From contig JAVYOO010000006.1 in NCBI GenBank assembly GCA_038734275.1, positions 1 to 64,000 on the forward strand: a stretch of DNA of 64,000 bases. The letters are read 5' to 3'. The position numbers were made by a program, and so were the translations under genes. Source of the stretch: Archaeoglobaceae archaeon. Lineage in GTDB: Archaea > Halobacteriota > Archaeoglobi > Archaeoglobales > Archaeoglobaceae. The notes under the pieces were generated by a model. The model saw only the letters and a program-made list of their open reading frames with translations. It was not told the origin of the DNA and ran no database searches. This document shows positions 8,309 through 16,480 of the stretch, one piece after another (positions within the stretch are counted from its first letter, which is position 1; every line of letters starts with the position of its first letter).

Positions 8309-8893
8309 TTAGACTGGATTGAACGCGTTGGGGATTTCACTGGCGAGCTTTATGAAGAACTCGACTCCAGCGTAGATCATCTTAGCCATGTTGGTTGCAT
8401 ACGCTGCAAGGTAGTCATAGTCGTATAGGTTATCTGGATCCGTCAAAACATACATCTGTGCATACAATAGCTCTGCAAGCCCATAATCTCCTTCTGGGTT
8501 TCCGAAGACTGTATCAGCATTTGCGCCGAGGTCATTGATTGCATAACCAACTACATCGTAGAGATACTCTGAAGCACCCAAACCGTAATCGGTCATGTCC
8601 ACGGTGTTGGTATCGTCAAGTATGAACTCAAGCACAGCTCCAGTTACCTGATTGTTTATGCTCGCAAGAACCATTCCACCGTATGCAACGCCCCAGAGAT
8701 TCTGGAATAGCTCAGGAGACCCGCTAGCCTGAGCCTTGTTCAGCATCATCAATATCGAAAGCCCCTGTTGCATCTGGGCAATACTATTGTTCAGCATTAG
8801 CTTCGCAAAATCCGTAGCATCTTTATTGAACGCTGCGCTCGCTGGATACATTGACAGAACCAACAATGCCAGAAGCAATACCGCCTTCTTCAT
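8309..8893 (-). CDS. Secreted paralog 3 of the tandem family, function unknown
   Basis: 194 residues. Signal peptide MKKAVLLLALLVLSMYPASA, then AFNKDATDFAKLMLNNSIAQ. Blocks: FQNLWGVAYGGMVLASINNQ, INDLGANADTVFGNPEGDYG, and a C-terminal FIKLASEIPNAFNPV, two residues longer than the usual AFT ending. This copy is more acidic and tyrosine-rich (YDYDYLAAYAT) and nearly free of sequons, in contrast to paralogs 1 and 2. GGGGTGG lies 5-10 bases before the ATG. A 60-bp stretch coding for the GVAYGGMVLASINNQ region is almost identical to paralog 5. Confidence 0.75.
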   Translation of the reverse strand: MKKAVLLLALLVLSMYPASAAFNKDATDFAKLMLNNSIAQMQQGLSILMMLNKAQASGSPELFQNLWGVAYGGMVLASINNQVTGAVLEFILDDTNTVDMTDYGLGASEYLYDVVGYAINDLGANADTVFGNPEGDYGLAELLYAQMYVLTDPDNLYDYDYLAAYATNMAKMIYAGVEFFIKLASEIPNAFNPV

Positions 8894-8936
8894 TCAACCA
8901 CCCCCCACTCTACAGATTATACTGACTTGTTCAGAT

Positions 8937-8950
8937 ATTTAAATTTTTTC
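8937..8950 (-). promoter_or_regulatory. BRE/TATA promoter of secreted paralog 3
   Basis: Minus strand TTAATGAAAAAATTTAAATA, with TATA about 44-51 bases before ATG 8893. The same 19-base string occurs before paralog 5 (10241-10258). Confidence 0.65.
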
Positions 8951-8982
8951 ATTAATAATGAGCATAATCACTTTAAAAGCTA

Positions 8983-9549
8983 CTATGTAAAAGCTTTATC
9001 AATTGCATCTGCGAGCTTTATAAAGATTCGTGTCGCAATGTAGTAGGTTTTAACAAGTTCTGTAGCATAGGCTCCAAGGTAGTCGTATTCAAATTCGTTA
9101 TTGGGATCCTTTAGCACGTAGTATTCCGCATTAGCAATCAAAGCAAAACCCTTTGTTCCCTGTGGATCACCAAAAACCTCATCAGAGCTTGCACCAAGCA
9201 TGTTAACGCTGTCACCGACAACATCGTAGAGCTTCATTTGTCCATAGCCGTAGTAGCTCATGTCCGCAGTGTAGCTTTCGTTGTTCATCGCATCAAAGAC
9301 GAGATTTGTTATCTGGTTGTTCACATTTTGCAGAACCATGATGCCATAGATGATTCCCCAGAGATTCTGATAGATATCCGGAAGCTGTGATTCTGAAAGA
9401 TCGATTATTCTGAAAATTGACTGCGAAATCCTGAGCTGTTCAACGGTGTTGTTTATCATAATCTTTGCAATCTCTGTAGCATTAATGCTGAAGTCTCCCG
9501 CTAAAGCGGGGGTCACAGTTAGAAGCAATACTGCCATCACCCATCGCAT
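8983..9549 (-). CDS. Secreted paralog 4 of the tandem family, function unknown
   Basis: About 188 residues. Signal peptide MRWVMAVLLLTVTPALA then GDFSINATEIAKIMINNTVE. Blocks: YQNLWGIIYGIMVLQNVNNQ, VNMLGASSDEVFGDPQGTKG, YDYLGAYATELVKTYY, and a terminal IKLADAIDKAFT. No cysteine. ATG 9549 is preferred over ATG 9552 because GAGGT then lies about six bases upstream. As with its sisters, mature protein is exported by the general secretory route and has no visible anchor. Confidence 0.73.
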   Translation of the reverse strand: MRWVMAVLLLTVTPALAGDFSINATEIAKIMINNTVEQLRISQSIFRIIDLSESQLPDIYQNLWGIIYGIMVLQNVNNQITNLVFDAMNNESYTADMSYYGYGQMKLYDVVGDSVNMLGASSDEVFGDPQGTKGFALIANAEYYVLKDPNNEFEYDYLGAYATELVKTYYIATRIFIKLADAIDKAFT

Positions 9550-9582
9550 CATCTAACCTCATTTAGTGTGATATTAATATAG

Positions 9583-9597
9583 TATTTAAAACTTTTC
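9583..9597 (-). promoter_or_regulatory. BRE/TATA promoter of secreted paralog 4
   Basis: Minus strand GAAAAGTTTTAAATACT, TATA about 34-41 bases before the start codon. It matches the layout of the other four family promoters. Confidence 0.6.
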
Positions 9598-9642
9598 AAA
9601 AATCCAGAAAAATAAAAATTAATAAAATTTAATTCAAATTCT

Positions 9643-10200
9643 TTACGTAAATGCCGCTGGAATTGCCTTTGCCATCTTTATAAACATCAAAACTCCCGCA
9701 TACATTGTCTTCGCAAGCTCTGTGGCATAAGCCTGGTTGTAGTTATACTCGAAAGTCTCGCCCTTGTCGCCAAGCACTGTAACCTGAGCTGCTAAGAGTT
9801 TTGCAAGACCTTTCGTTCCTTCTGGATCACCGAAGACATCAGAAGCGTTCGAACCGAGATAGTCAATCGAAGCACCCACTATTGCATACAATGGTTTACC
9901 ACCGTAAGTATAGCTATTGTTAAGAATTGCCTCCAAGGTCAAACCTGTGACCTGATTGTTTATGCTCGCAAGAACCATTCCACCGTATGCAACACCCCAG
10001 ACGTTCTGGAACTTCAGCGCTGCTGGTGATGTGCTGTTGGCTGCATCAAGGATGCTCAAAATCGACTGAACCTGCTGCATCTGCGCAATTGTGTTGTTTA
10101 TCATCAACTTTGCAAAATCGGTTGCGGGCACACTGAAATCTGCTGCACTCGCAGAACCCATAGCCAGAACCAACAACACCAGCAATACCGCCTTCTTCAT
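9643..10200 (-). CDS. Secreted paralog 5 of the tandem family, function unknown
   Basis: 185 residues. Signal peptide MKKAVLLVLLVLAMGSASA then ADFSVPATDFAKLMINNTIAQ. Blocks: FQNVWGVAYGGMVLASINNQ, IDYLGSNASDVFGDPEGTKG, and terminal IKMAKAIPAAFT. The frame is open upstream to 10263, but ATG 10200 is the start: GGAGGTGG lies a few bases before it and the signal peptide then matches paralog 3. It is the first gene of the array in transcription direction; the 294 bases up to cimA hold its promoter and nothing else I can identify. Confidence 0.76.
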   Translation of the reverse strand: MKKAVLLVLLVLAMGSASAADFSVPATDFAKLMINNTIAQMQQVQSILSILDAANSTSPAALKFQNVWGVAYGGMVLASINNQVTGLTLEAILNNSYTYGGKPLYAIVGASIDYLGSNASDVFGDPEGTKGLAKLLAAQVTVLGDKGETFEYNYNQAYATELAKTMYAGVLMFIKMAKAIPAAFT

Positions 10201-10240
10201 TCGACCACCTCCATACACAAATCCAAATGAACACTCATGA

Positions 10241-10255
10241 TATTTAAATTTTTTC
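10241..10255 (-). promoter_or_regulatory. BRE/TATA promoter of secreted paralog 5
   Basis: Minus strand TTAATGAAAAAATTTAAATA, TATA 41-49 bases before ATG 10200, followed by GGAGGTGG ribosome site at about 10205-10212. Confidence 0.65.
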
Positions 10256-10494
10256 ATTAACAATGCGTGGGCAGGTAATTTTTACCCCACTTTGCAATCA
10301 ATTCCCGCCTAAAATACCATAAATTTTATACGATTAATGCTTTTTCGGACTTGCTTTTATTGGCAAATCCTATGAATTGATCTCCAGCTTTCTTACCAAA
10401 AAGAACTATAAGTTATTCTTTGACATCTATTCTAACTTTTTTCACATCAAACCATGCAATAAATAGAGATTTTGCTTCCTAAGGCGTAAAAAGA

Positions 10495-11964
10495 TCATAT
10501 CAGCATGTTCAAGCCTTCAACAAACGCTTCAACGGATGCCATGACTATGTCCGTCCTTGCCCCCCTTGCGGTGACAATCTTGTTTCCACGCTTCAGCTGA
10601 ACTATAACATCAACGAGAGCATCAGTCCCGCCAGTTATCGCATCGACATGATAGCTTACAAGCTTTATATCTGCGTAGTCCTTTATTGCTTTTCTTATTG
10701 CATTTATCGCCGCATCAACTGGACCAACGCCAATAGCCGCTTCGATCCTTTCTTCTCCATTGATCCTGAGCTTCACGCTCGCCATTGGGGTTGTGCTTTT
10801 GCCAGTCAGAATTGCAAGATCCTCAAGCTTAACTTTCTTCTCGCTCTTGATCTGCAAAACAGTTTCCGCAATTGCCCTTACATCGGCATCGGTAACTCTT
10901 TTGCCCATATCTCCGAGTTGCTTTATCCTTGCTAAAATTTCGTCTATTTGCTCCTTCGTTGCTGAATAACCGAATTCCTTTAAAATTGCCTCAACACTCG
11001 CTCTTCCCGCATGCTTTCCCAGAACAATGACCCTCCTTCTACCTATCACTTCTGGCGAAATCGGCTCATAAGTTCTTGCATCCTTCAGCAATGCCGATGT
11101 GTGAATACCACTTTCATGCGTAAACGCATTCTCACCAACTATGGGCTTATTTGGTGGAACAACTATTCTTGTGAATTTCTCAACAAGCTTCGAAATCGGA
11201 TAAAGCTTTTCTTTGTTTATGCCGAGCTTAATTCCATAAAGATAATCCAGAACCAGCACAACTTCTTCAAGCGACGCATTTCCCGCTCTTTCGCCAATTC
11301 CGTTTATCGTAGCATGAAACTCGTTTGCTCCCGCTCTAACAGCATAAACTGTATTTGCGGTAGCTAACCCAAAATCGTCGTGGCAATGTATTGCTACTGG
11401 AGCCTTAAGCTCCTTCTTTAGCTTCTGAATAATTTCAAAAGCTCTTTCTGGAGTTAACACGCCAACAGTATCTGCAAAAGTAAGCCTATCCGCCTTAGCT
11501 TCTTCTCCCGCCCTAAGCAATTGAATCACGAAATCCAAATCTGCTCTTGAAGCATCTTCTGCACCAAATTCAACTATCAATCCCCGCTCTTTTGCATACT
11601 CAACAGCTTCAATGCTTTTCTCTATCACGTAATCCTTCCCTTTGCCGGGAAACTTAGCCTGAATATGGTAATCAGAAGATGGAGCAACCATGAATATCGA
11701 ATCCGCATTTGCATCAACCGCTGAGTCAATATCTTCTTTCTTTATCCTTGCAAAACTGCATATCTCTGCTTTTAGCCCTTTTTCGGCGATAGCCTTTATT
11801 GCCCTGAAATCTCCCTCAGATGCAACAGCAGTTCCCGCTTCGATTATGTCAACTCCCAATGCGTCAAGTGCTTCAGCTATCATAACTTTCTGCTCAACCG
11901 TAAGCGACACTCCGGGAGTTTGCTCTCCATCTCTGAGCGTTGTGTCAAGCACAAGAACTTTCAC
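10495..11964 (-). CDS. cimA: (R)-citramalate synthase (LeuA/CimA family)
   Basis: About 489 residues. The N-terminal LDTTLRDGEQTPGVS motif and the HCHDDFGLATAN metal-binding motif place it among 2-isopropylmalate/homocitrate/citramalate synthases. HESGIHTSALL and the C-terminal regulatory domain (GPVDAAINAIRKA) are present. It closely resembles what I remember of the archaeoglobal CimA type, and a separate, more LeuA-like copy lies at 55611-57110, so this copy is assigned to citramalate synthesis from pyruvate and acetyl-CoA for isoleucine. GTG 11964 is chosen (TATA about 25 bases upstream); GTG 11973 is an alternative. It follows the HIT gene on the same strand. Confidence 0.85.
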   Translation of the reverse strand: MKVLVLDTTLRDGEQTPGVSLTVEQKVMIAEALDALGVDIIEAGTAVASEGDFRAIKAIAEKGLKAEICSFARIKKEDIDSAVDANADSIFMVAPSSDYHIQAKFPGKGKDYVIEKSIEAVEYAKERGLIVEFGAEDASRADLDFVIQLLRAGEEAKADRLTFADTVGVLTPERAFEIIQKLKKELKAPVAIHCHDDFGLATANTVYAVRAGANEFHATINGIGERAGNASLEEVVLVLDYLYGIKLGINKEKLYPISKLVEKFTRIVVPPNKPIVGENAFTHESGIHTSALLKDARTYEPISPEVIGRRRVIVLGKHAGRASVEAILKEFGYSATKEQIDEILARIKQLGDMGKRVTDADVRAIAETVLQIKSEKKVKLEDLAILTGKSTTPMASVKLRINGEERIEAAIGVGPVDAAINAIRKAIKDYADIKLVSYHVDAITGGTDALVDVIVQLKRGNKIVTARGARTDIVMASVEAFVEGLNMLI

Positions 11965-12014
11965 AGAGAACACTCAGATGAGGGATTAAAAAGCTTGTCT
12001 TAAAATCCTCAAAT

Positions 12015-12503
12015 TCATTTTTGAATGAGATTATCGAAAGCCCTTCTGATCTTCTCATAGCTCTCTTGAAGCGCTTCAGGAACGATTTGCACATCAGCAA
12101 GCACGGGCATGAAAGATGTGTCTCCATTCCACCTTGGAACTACGTGGAAATGCAGATGCTCAGCAATTCCCGCTCCCGCAACTCTGCCAAGATTTACCCC
12201 GAGGTTAAACCCATCGGGATTCATTGAAAGCCTTATCGCCTTTATTGACATGTTCACAAGCTTCATGATTTCGAGCAATTCATCATCGTTCAAATCCTCG
12301 GTTGAAGGCACGTGCCTTTTTGGACAAACCATCACGTGCCCGGGATTGTATGGATACTGATTCATCAGAACGAAGCTTTTCTCGCCCTTATAAACTACGA
12401 GCTTTTCCTTTTCGTTTCCCTTAATCGCAGAGCAAAAAACGCATTCCTTAGGTTTCGAAGCCAGAACGTATCTGATTCTCCAGGGTGCGAAGATCTTTTC
12501 CAT
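12015..12503 (-). CDS. HIT-family nucleotide hydrolase/transferase
   Basis: 162 residues. The histidine triad HLHFHVV (His116, 118, 120) forms the active site; CVFC (Cys21/24) suggests the zinc site found in many archaeal HIT proteins. Such proteins hydrolyse or transfer nucleotide monophosphates from AMP-lysine, diadenosine polyphosphates or similar. It lies between a small HTH regulator (22 bases upstream) and cimA (about 50 bases downstream), all on the minus strand, so co-transcription is likely. Confidence 0.88.
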   Translation of the reverse strand: MEKIFAPWRIRYVLASKPKECVFCSAIKGNEKEKLVVYKGEKSFVLMNQYPYNPGHVMVCPKRHVPSTEDLNDDELLEIMKLVNMSIKAIRLSMNPDGFNLGVNLGRVAGAGIAEHLHFHVVPRWNGDTSFMPVLADVQIVPEALQESYEKIRRAFDNLIQK

Positions 12504-12524
12504 GCTACCAATAAATACTGAATT

Positions 12525-12839
12525 TTAAAAGCTTTCCAAAATATTCTCAAGCTTTCCGAACTCCGCGAGAAGGTGGTTCTTTATTCTTGCAACCACAACC
12601 TTTGGTTCCTCCGCTCCGTATACGTATCCAATCCATCCCTTCTCTACAAGTTTACGCTTTATAATCCCCATTCTGTGCAACTCTCTTAGCCTTTCACGAA
12701 CGAACCTTGTCGAAAGGTTAAGCTCCTTGGCAATCTCTTTAACGCTGAGCTCGGGCTTCTCGAGTAACAAGTTGTAGATTCTCAGATCTGAAGGCTTTAA
12801 CTTCAGACTTTCCAGTATTTTCACTACATCCTTTAGCAT
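12525..12839 (-). CDS. Winged-helix transcriptional regulator
   Basis: 104 residues. A winged helix-turn-helix occupies about residues 15-70 (LSVKEIAKELNLSTRFVRERLREL is the recognition region, followed by MGIIKRK). The short C-terminal part (VVVARIKNHLLAEFGKLE) may dimerise. GAGGTGAAA lies five bases before the ATG. It is divergent from the radical SAM gene at 12907 with only 67 bases between them; both TTACGTA and TTGCGTA occur there, so regulation of both directions is plausible but unproven. Confidence 0.8.
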   Translation of the reverse strand: MLKDVVKILESLKLKPSDLRIYNLLLEKPELSVKEIAKELNLSTRFVRERLRELHRMGIIKRKLVEKGWIGYVYGAEEPKVVVARIKNHLLAEFGKLENILESF

Positions 12840-12877
12840 TTTTCACCTCTTACGTAGGAACTTTCGAGATCATAAGG

Positions 12878-12886
12878 TATATAAAT
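12878..12886 (+). promoter_or_regulatory. TATA box of the radical SAM/SPASM gene
   Basis: TATATAAAT, 21-29 bases before ATG 12907, implying a leaderless message. Two similar heptamers, TTACGTA (about 12850) and TTGCGTA (about 12888), flank it and may be regulator sites. Confidence 0.6.
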
Positions 12887-12906
12887 CTTGCGTAAAACAA
12901 CCCATT

Positions 12907-14298
12907 ATGATGGACAGGATCAATATTTTCGCAAATCTCGTTGTAAATCCGATCACAAGAATGGCAATAAAGGGCATTTCAGGATATTGTGAGGACTGCA
13001 AAAAGAACAGGCTTGAAAAAGCAATAGAATTGTTTGTGAATGGAAAAAATGATGCCTGCTGGAAGTGCAGACTTGCAGAGAAGCTCATCGAACCAATTCT
13101 GGAAAAAGGCGCTGAAACATTCAACACCAGTGTTGAAGAGCTAAAAGAGAAATTCAAAGACGCCTATTGGCGAAAAGGACTTGCAAGCGTTATTAAAGGA
13201 CTTGCAGAATTTGGAGTTCACAAACCCTTTGTCCCGGGGGCACCTTTTCAGGTTGTTTGGGATATAACGTATGCATGCAATCTGCGATGCAAACACTGCT
13301 ATGCCACTGCAGGTAAGCCACTGGATGACGAGCTAACAACAGAAGAAGCTTTGGAAACAATCGACAACCTCGACAAGCTTGGGGTTACAATCATAGCATT
13401 TGCTGGCGGAGAGCCACTTGTCAGAAAAGATATCTTCGAACTAACAAGATACGCACACGAGAAGGGGATCTACGTTGCATTGGCAACAAACGGAACCATG
13501 ATCAGCGATGAGATGGCAAGAAAAATGAAAGAAAACGGAGTAAGCTATCTTCAGATCAGCCTTGATGGACTCAGAGAGACTCATGACTCCTTTAGAGGCA
13601 TAAGGGGAGCATTTGACAGAACTGTTGAGGGCATAAAAAACGCGGTGAAGCATGGATTCTTCGTTAACGTCTCCATGACGGTTACAAAGCTGAATTACGA
13701 AGAAGTTCCCGCTGTGGTTGAGCTTTGTGAGAAGCTTGGAGTTAACTGGTTCATGCACTACAACTTCATTCCAACTGGGCGTGGAAGAGAAATTGCCGAA
13801 CTGGATATATCGCCGGAGCAAAGAGAGAGGTTGCTTAGAATGCTCTACGAGAAGAATTTCAACTCAAAGCTTAGCCTGCTCTCAACAGCTCCGCAGTTCG
13901 CCCGTGTAGCATTGCAGTGCAATGGTGGAGTGATTCCGACACACTTCTACAATGTTAACGCTGGCAATAAGCTTAGACAGCTTGCCGAATTCATAGGCGG
14001 TTGCGGAGCGGGGAGATTTTATTTCGCAATAAAAGCAAACGGTGACATAACGCCATGTGTTTTCTTCCCGCTCGTAGTAGGCAACGTTAGGGTTGACGAT
14101 CTCGAAGAGCTCTGGAAGAAGAACGAAGTATTCGAAAGCCTTAGAGACAAGGACAAACTCGAAGGCTGTGGAGAATGTAGCTATCGCTACGTCTGCGGTG
14201 GTTGCAGAGCAAGGGCTTACAACTACTTTGGAGACTACTTCAAACCTGACCCCGGATGCATCAAAAATAAAGCTCTCTGGCAGGCGGTCATTTCATAA
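12907..14298 (+). CDS. Radical SAM/SPASM enzyme with N-terminal cysteine cluster
   Basis: 463 residues. N-terminal domain has two CxxC pairs (Cys28/31 and Cys51/54). The radical SAM core begins near 110 with CNLRCKHC (CxxxCxxC, [4Fe-4S]/SAM site) and includes AGGEPLV. The C-terminal SPASM/twitch region carries CGAGRFYFAIKANGDITPC and CGECSYRYVCGGC, ligands for one or two auxiliary clusters. Such enzymes mature peptides or make cofactors (MoaA/PqqE/AhbD-like). No precursor peptide gene is visible next to it, so the substrate is unknown. It stands alone, divergent from an HTH gene. Confidence 0.85.
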   Translation: MMDRINIFANLVVNPITRMAIKGISGYCEDCKKNRLEKAIELFVNGKNDACWKCRLAEKLIEPILEKGAETFNTSVEELKEKFKDAYWRKGLASVIKGLAEFGVHKPFVPGAPFQVVWDITYACNLRCKHCYATAGKPLDDELTTEEALETIDNLDKLGVTIIAFAGGEPLVRKDIFELTRYAHEKGIYVALATNGTMISDEMARKMKENGVSYLQISLDGLRETHDSFRGIRGAFDRTVEGIKNAVKHGFFVNVSMTVTKLNYEEVPAVVELCEKLGVNWFMHYNFIPTGRGREIAELDISPEQRERLLRMLYEKNFNSKLSLLSTAPQFARVALQCNGGVIPTHFYNVNAGNKLRQLAEFIGGCGAGRFYFAIKANGDITPCVFFPLVVGNVRVDDLEELWKKNEVFESLRDKDKLEGCGECSYRYVCGGCRARAYNYFGDYFKPDPGCIKNKALWQAVIS

Positions 14299-14333
14299 TA
14301 ATTTTTAGGGAATCCGGGATCAAAAGACCCAAT

Positions 14334-14723
14334 TCAAAGATAGCCAAATTCCGCTAAATAATAGTATATCTCAGCTAAAAAGTAGTTCAGAGAGCCAAAT
14401 GGAACGATTATACAGCCCTCATGGAAATAAATGTTGTCGTCAATAAACGAGATTATTACTGGCACCGCTTTTTTGCCAGCAAGCTTAGAAAACCTTTTAC
14501 ATCTCTCTGCATGCTTCTCAGCTTCTTTTTTAAGCTGAGAAACTCTATAGCGGTGCCCTGAGTAAAGCTTTGCATCAAGGCATAGCAGAATGTTGCCCCT
14601 CTCAGCTACAACGTCAATTTCCGCTCTGCCAAGTTCATCTTTAAAAAAATGGTGAAAAGAGGTCTTAAAGCCGTGCTCTTCGCAGATCTTCTTTACTTCA
14701 GCCTCAAGATCCTGCCATCTCAT
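14334..14723 (-). CDS. PD-(D/E)xK nuclease-fold protein
   Basis: 129 residues. The core AEIDVVAERGNILLCLDAK has the Asp and the DxK of the restriction-endonuclease-like fold, with an upstream Glu in the first helix. Length and arrangement resemble small archaeal DNases of the Holliday-junction-resolvase-like superfamily. It lies six bases downstream of mch on the same strand, probably co-transcribed, but no functional link is obvious. Substrate unknown. Confidence 0.72.
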   Translation of the reverse strand: MRWQDLEAEVKKICEEHGFKTSFHHFFKDELGRAEIDVVAERGNILLCLDAKLYSGHRYRVSQLKKEAEKHAERCKRFSKLAGKKAVPVIISFIDDNIYFHEGCIIVPFGSLNYFLAEIYYYLAEFGYL

Positions 14724-14729
14724 TAAAAA

Positions 14730-15674
14730 TTAAAGAACGAGCTGATAGGACTGGAATAGCACGTCCGCATTCAGCTTGCCGTGCACATAGGTCTTGCCAG
14801 TTGATAGATCATTTACTGCGATCTGTGCTGGAGCAAACAGATTTGGATCGATCTTGTAGAAATCGTAATTCGCAGCCTTAAAGATCTCGTAGAACGGCTT
14901 TCCGTAGTCTTTGCTCGTGCAGCTCGGCACATTCTTAAGAATTTCGTCATACTTTTTGACAGTCAGGAAGACACTGCCATAATACATCATGCTATCATTC
15001 GTTGCCCCCATTGCCTTAAGATCGTTCTCAAGAATTGGAGCTATCGGACATCTCCCCGCTCCGCTCACGATAAGCTTTGGATCGTAGCCGATTTCTGTCA
15101 TCTTGTAGATCGCGGTCTCAACAATTCTGCCAGAGATCTGAACGCTACCAACGATTGAAGCTGTTGGAGCAACGACCGCATAGACATCTTCGGGCTCTAC
15201 ATCGCATTCTTTCGCTATGTATTCAATAACTTTTTCATCTGGCAATTTGTTTGCCTCAAGCGCGATGATCGCAACATCCGCATCATCTTCGTAGCCAATC
15301 TTCTCGTAAGTTTTCTTAGGCTTCAAAGCCAACGCTCTCGCAGGACCGCTTCCCATTGCGAAGTATTTCTCAACCTTAATTGCCCAGCCCGCCTTCTGGC
15401 TACCAAGACAGGCAATTGCAGGATGATCTGTGTATTCTGTTATGAATGCAAACGGAACATCTCTTATTGTGTCAACAACTATGTTCACATCCGCAAGTCC
15501 ACCCATGCAGATCTGCGTGTATAGTATTCCCGCCTCATAGCTTCCCGGAACATTTACACCACAATCAACAATTGTAGCATCGTTTTCAAGCTTTTTTGAC
15601 TGAATTCTAAGCTCTTCTTCATAATCGAGCATCGTTTCAACAATCTCAAGGGCAATTTCATTCACACTCAGCAT
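14730..15674 (-). CDS. mch: N5,N10-methenyl-tetrahydromethanopterin cyclohydrolase
   Basis: 314 residues matching Mch over its whole length ([14 protein letters not shown] start, [38 protein letters not shown]). The enzyme converts methenyl-H4MPT to formyl-H4MPT in the reductive or oxidative C1 branch, cytoplasmic. In sulfate- or iron-reducing Archaeoglobales it serves the acetyl-CoA pathway, which fits a window without methyl-coenzyme M reductase. GAGGTGG lies 5-6 bases before ATG 15674. The gene follows HARP by 52 bases and precedes the nuclease gene. Confidence 0.95.
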   Translation of the reverse strand: MLSVNEIALEIVETMLDYEEELRIQSKKLENDATIVDCGVNVPGSYEAGILYTQICMGGLADVNIVVDTIRDVPFAFITEYTDHPAIACLGSQKAGWAIKVEKYFAMGSGPARALALKPKKTYEKIGYEDDADVAIIALEANKLPDEKVIEYIAKECDVEPEDVYAVVAPTASIVGSVQISGRIVETAIYKMTEIGYDPKLIVSGAGRCPIAPILENDLKAMGATNDSMMYYGSVFLTVKKYDEILKNVPSCTSKDYGKPFYEIFKAANYDFYKIDPNLFAPAQIAVNDLSTGKTYVHGKLNADVLFQSYQLVL

Positions 15675-15726
15675 GTCCCCACCTCAACTCTCGTGAATTT
15701 CCAAGTTTTTATTTTTTGCTTTTCTA

Positions 15727-16416
15727 TCAAAACTCCTCGCTCTCTAAGTCATCTTCAGATGAGGCTATGCTTTTCTCCTTTATGCCCATGAGGGCAAGAT
15801 ATTCCTTAAGCATCCTCGGAAACTTTGAAGCTTCAACAAATCTAAGCCCAAGCCTTTCACTCCACTTCTTTATGCCTATATCACTGCTAACCACGCCCGC
15901 TTCAAGCTCCTTTGCGAGAAGCAAAACGTCGAGATCTGGAGCGCTGTCAAGCAACCCTTGACGCATCACTGTGCGAAACTTGTCTCTAAACTTAGAAATC
16001 AGGTTTGCAATGTCTTCTTCAAGTTTTTGAGATGATTTTGAGATTGCTGATGACTCGAGGATAAAGTCCTCTGCCAGTCTTCTGCCACGATTCATTTTCT
16101 GCCTCACAGAGATTATGTATTCGTAGAATATCGCTGCCGGTATCTTCACTTCATATCTGTTCGGTGTCTTCTTTACAAGCCATGTATCAAGCTTTACAAA
16201 GGTCTCTTCACTGCATTCGTTCCTCTTTAAAAAGCTCGAAAGTTCTGAATAAACCGATGGGTAAGGAATGTAACAACTTATTTCAAGTTTCAGCCTTGCA
16301 AGAGCTATTAAGTCGAGAATCTCGTTTGCGGATTCGCAAAGAGAGGCATAGCTTTCTTTCTCCCTCATCCCCGCATCTGTAATCGCAGTCGTGTCGAGCA
16401 CAAATCTCTGACGCAT
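15727..16416 (-). CDS. HARP-type protein-only RNase P homolog ("RNA ligase partner" family)
   Basis: 229 residues of the PIN-domain family formerly called UPF0278 or RNA ligase partner. The N-terminal VLDTTAITD contributes Asp8; LLDSAPDLD contributes Asp157 and Asp161; VVSSDIG contributes Asp179. Their spacing matches the four catalytic aspartates I remember for Aquifex Aq_880 (D7, D138, D142, D160). A helical spike domain (about 70-140) lies between, as in HARP. The family processes the 5' end of pre-tRNA in Aquifex; in archaea it accompanies the RNA-based RNase P and its role is uncertain. No RNA ligase gene is adjacent. Divergent from nog1. Confidence 0.85.
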   Translation of the reverse strand: MRQRFVLDTTAITDAGMREKESYASLCESANEILDLIALARLKLEISCYIPYPSVYSELSSFLKRNECSEETFVKLDTWLVKKTPNRYEVKIPAAIFYEYIISVRQKMNRGRRLAEDFILESSAISKSSQKLEEDIANLISKFRDKFRTVMRQGLLDSAPDLDVLLLAKELEAGVVSSDIGIKKWSERLGLRFVEASKFPRMLKEYLALMGIKEKSIASSEDDLESEEF

Positions 16417-16480
16417 TTAAATTGTTTTAGTATGAAGAAATAAATATCTTTCCTTTAGCCTTTGGGAAAGTAGTTATATC

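Noticed and set aside
6986-10200. Tandem secreted genes as pilins, flagellins or multiheme cytochromes
   Set aside because: Signal peptides end in AxA like Sec substrates, not pilin-type motifs; there are no CxxCH sites and almost no cysteines.
10264-10494. Small RNA or gene in the gap between paralog 5 and cimA
   Set aside because: A/T-rich with scattered short inverted repeats only; no C/D box pair or coding frame that I could support.
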